Below, piece after piece: positions 63,922-64,000 of a DNA stretch of 64,000 nt. The notes beneath the pieces were generated by a model. It was not told the DNA's origin, made no database searches, and saw only the letters and a list, made by a program, of their open reading frames with translations. Source of the stretch: VFMC01 sp040398525 (lineage in GTDB: Bacteria > Actinomycetota > Acidimicrobiia > Acidimicrobiales > Ilumatobacteraceae); contig JBBATY010000001.1 in assembly GCA_040398525.1 (NCBI GenBank), positions 235,111 to 299,110 of the forward strand, in the 5' to 3' direction. Numbering within the stretch: the stretch's first letter is position 1; every line of letters begins with the position of its first letter. The translations under genes were made by a program, and so were the position numbers.

Positions 63922-63976
63922 CCCACTCCCCCCAAGTCATCACTCGGCTGTGGTGCCCCCCAGCATACAAACGCAC

Positions 63977-63989
63977 ACCCACCGTGGGT
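63977..63989. promoter_or_regulatory. Palindrome near the -35 region of the membrane protein gene
   Basis: ACCCAC-C-GTGGGT, a 6-1-6 inverted repeat, 9 bp upstream of the TATGCT box. A possible operator at the edge of the window. Confidence 0.35.
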
Positions 63990-64000
63990 CCGCTCCAGCA

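Overview
The window is a GC-rich actinobacterial chromosome segment, most likely from the class Acidimicrobiia. The basis is gene content: F420-linked luciferase-family oxidoreductases, a Ddn-like nitroreductase, DUF1918 and DUF4031 proteins, acyl-CoA dehydrogenase pairs, a P450 and frequent GTG starts. This placement is inference. I count 62 protein genes, no tRNA, rRNA or CRISPR array, and two 100-N assembly gaps (8394-8493 and 23453-23552) that truncate three genes.

Layout. 1-8400: exporter end, serine hydrolase, SDR, adenylate cyclase, F420 oxidoreductase, LarE, O-acyltransferase, DUF1918. 8494-16000: oxidoreductase plus XRE-cupin regulator, TauD-type dioxygenase, large secreted beta-helix protein, ThDP enzyme. 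15893-22001: a DUF411 lipoprotein with an in-frame TGA, esterase, DUF4262, AAA/DUF4143 ATPase, Ddn-like protein, and a TetR regulator divergent from a saccharopine-dehydrogenase-like gene. 22019-31206: acyl-CoA synthetase, alpha/beta hydrolase, a peptidase-S51/CysRS-like fusion, a zinc/manganese ABC operon, P450, nitroreductase, enoyl-CoA hydratase. 31275-42630: GH18 protein, PPK2, acyl-CoA dehydrogenase pair, acyl-CoA synthetase, a small secreted/membrane protein pair, Tag, methylmalonyl-CoA mutase subunit, RTX protein, RidA. 42696-64000: AceE-like E1, aldolase, transporter, MoeB, sirtuin, aminopeptidase, cobalamin adenosyltransferase, YceI, esterase lipoprotein, heterodimeric ABC exporter, carotenoid oxygenase, an ArsC-like gene with an in-frame TGA, and small housekeeping genes.

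The main discovery is two probable selenoproteins. In the DUF411 lipoprotein (15893-16432, minus) and the ArsC-like protein (60302-60664, minus) a TGA sits exactly where the family has its redox-active cysteine. Each TGA is followed, 20 and 17 nt later, by a stem-loop with a 5-nt apical loop of the form CGUGY. Standard gene calling would split or truncate both. No selA, selB, selC or selD is visible here, so the decoding machinery must lie elsewhere.

A second general feature is leaderless transcription. At least 33 of the 62 genes have a TANNNT (four CANNNT) hexamer ending 6-8 nt before the start codon, so the transcript would begin at the start codon. The remaining genes are mostly inside overlapping operons or carry Shine-Dalgarno sequences.

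Functionally the region combines acyl-CoA, lipid or steroid-like catabolism, B12-dependent propionate metabolism (mutase subunit and adenosyltransferase), F420 redox enzymes, metal handling and cell-envelope or secreted proteins.
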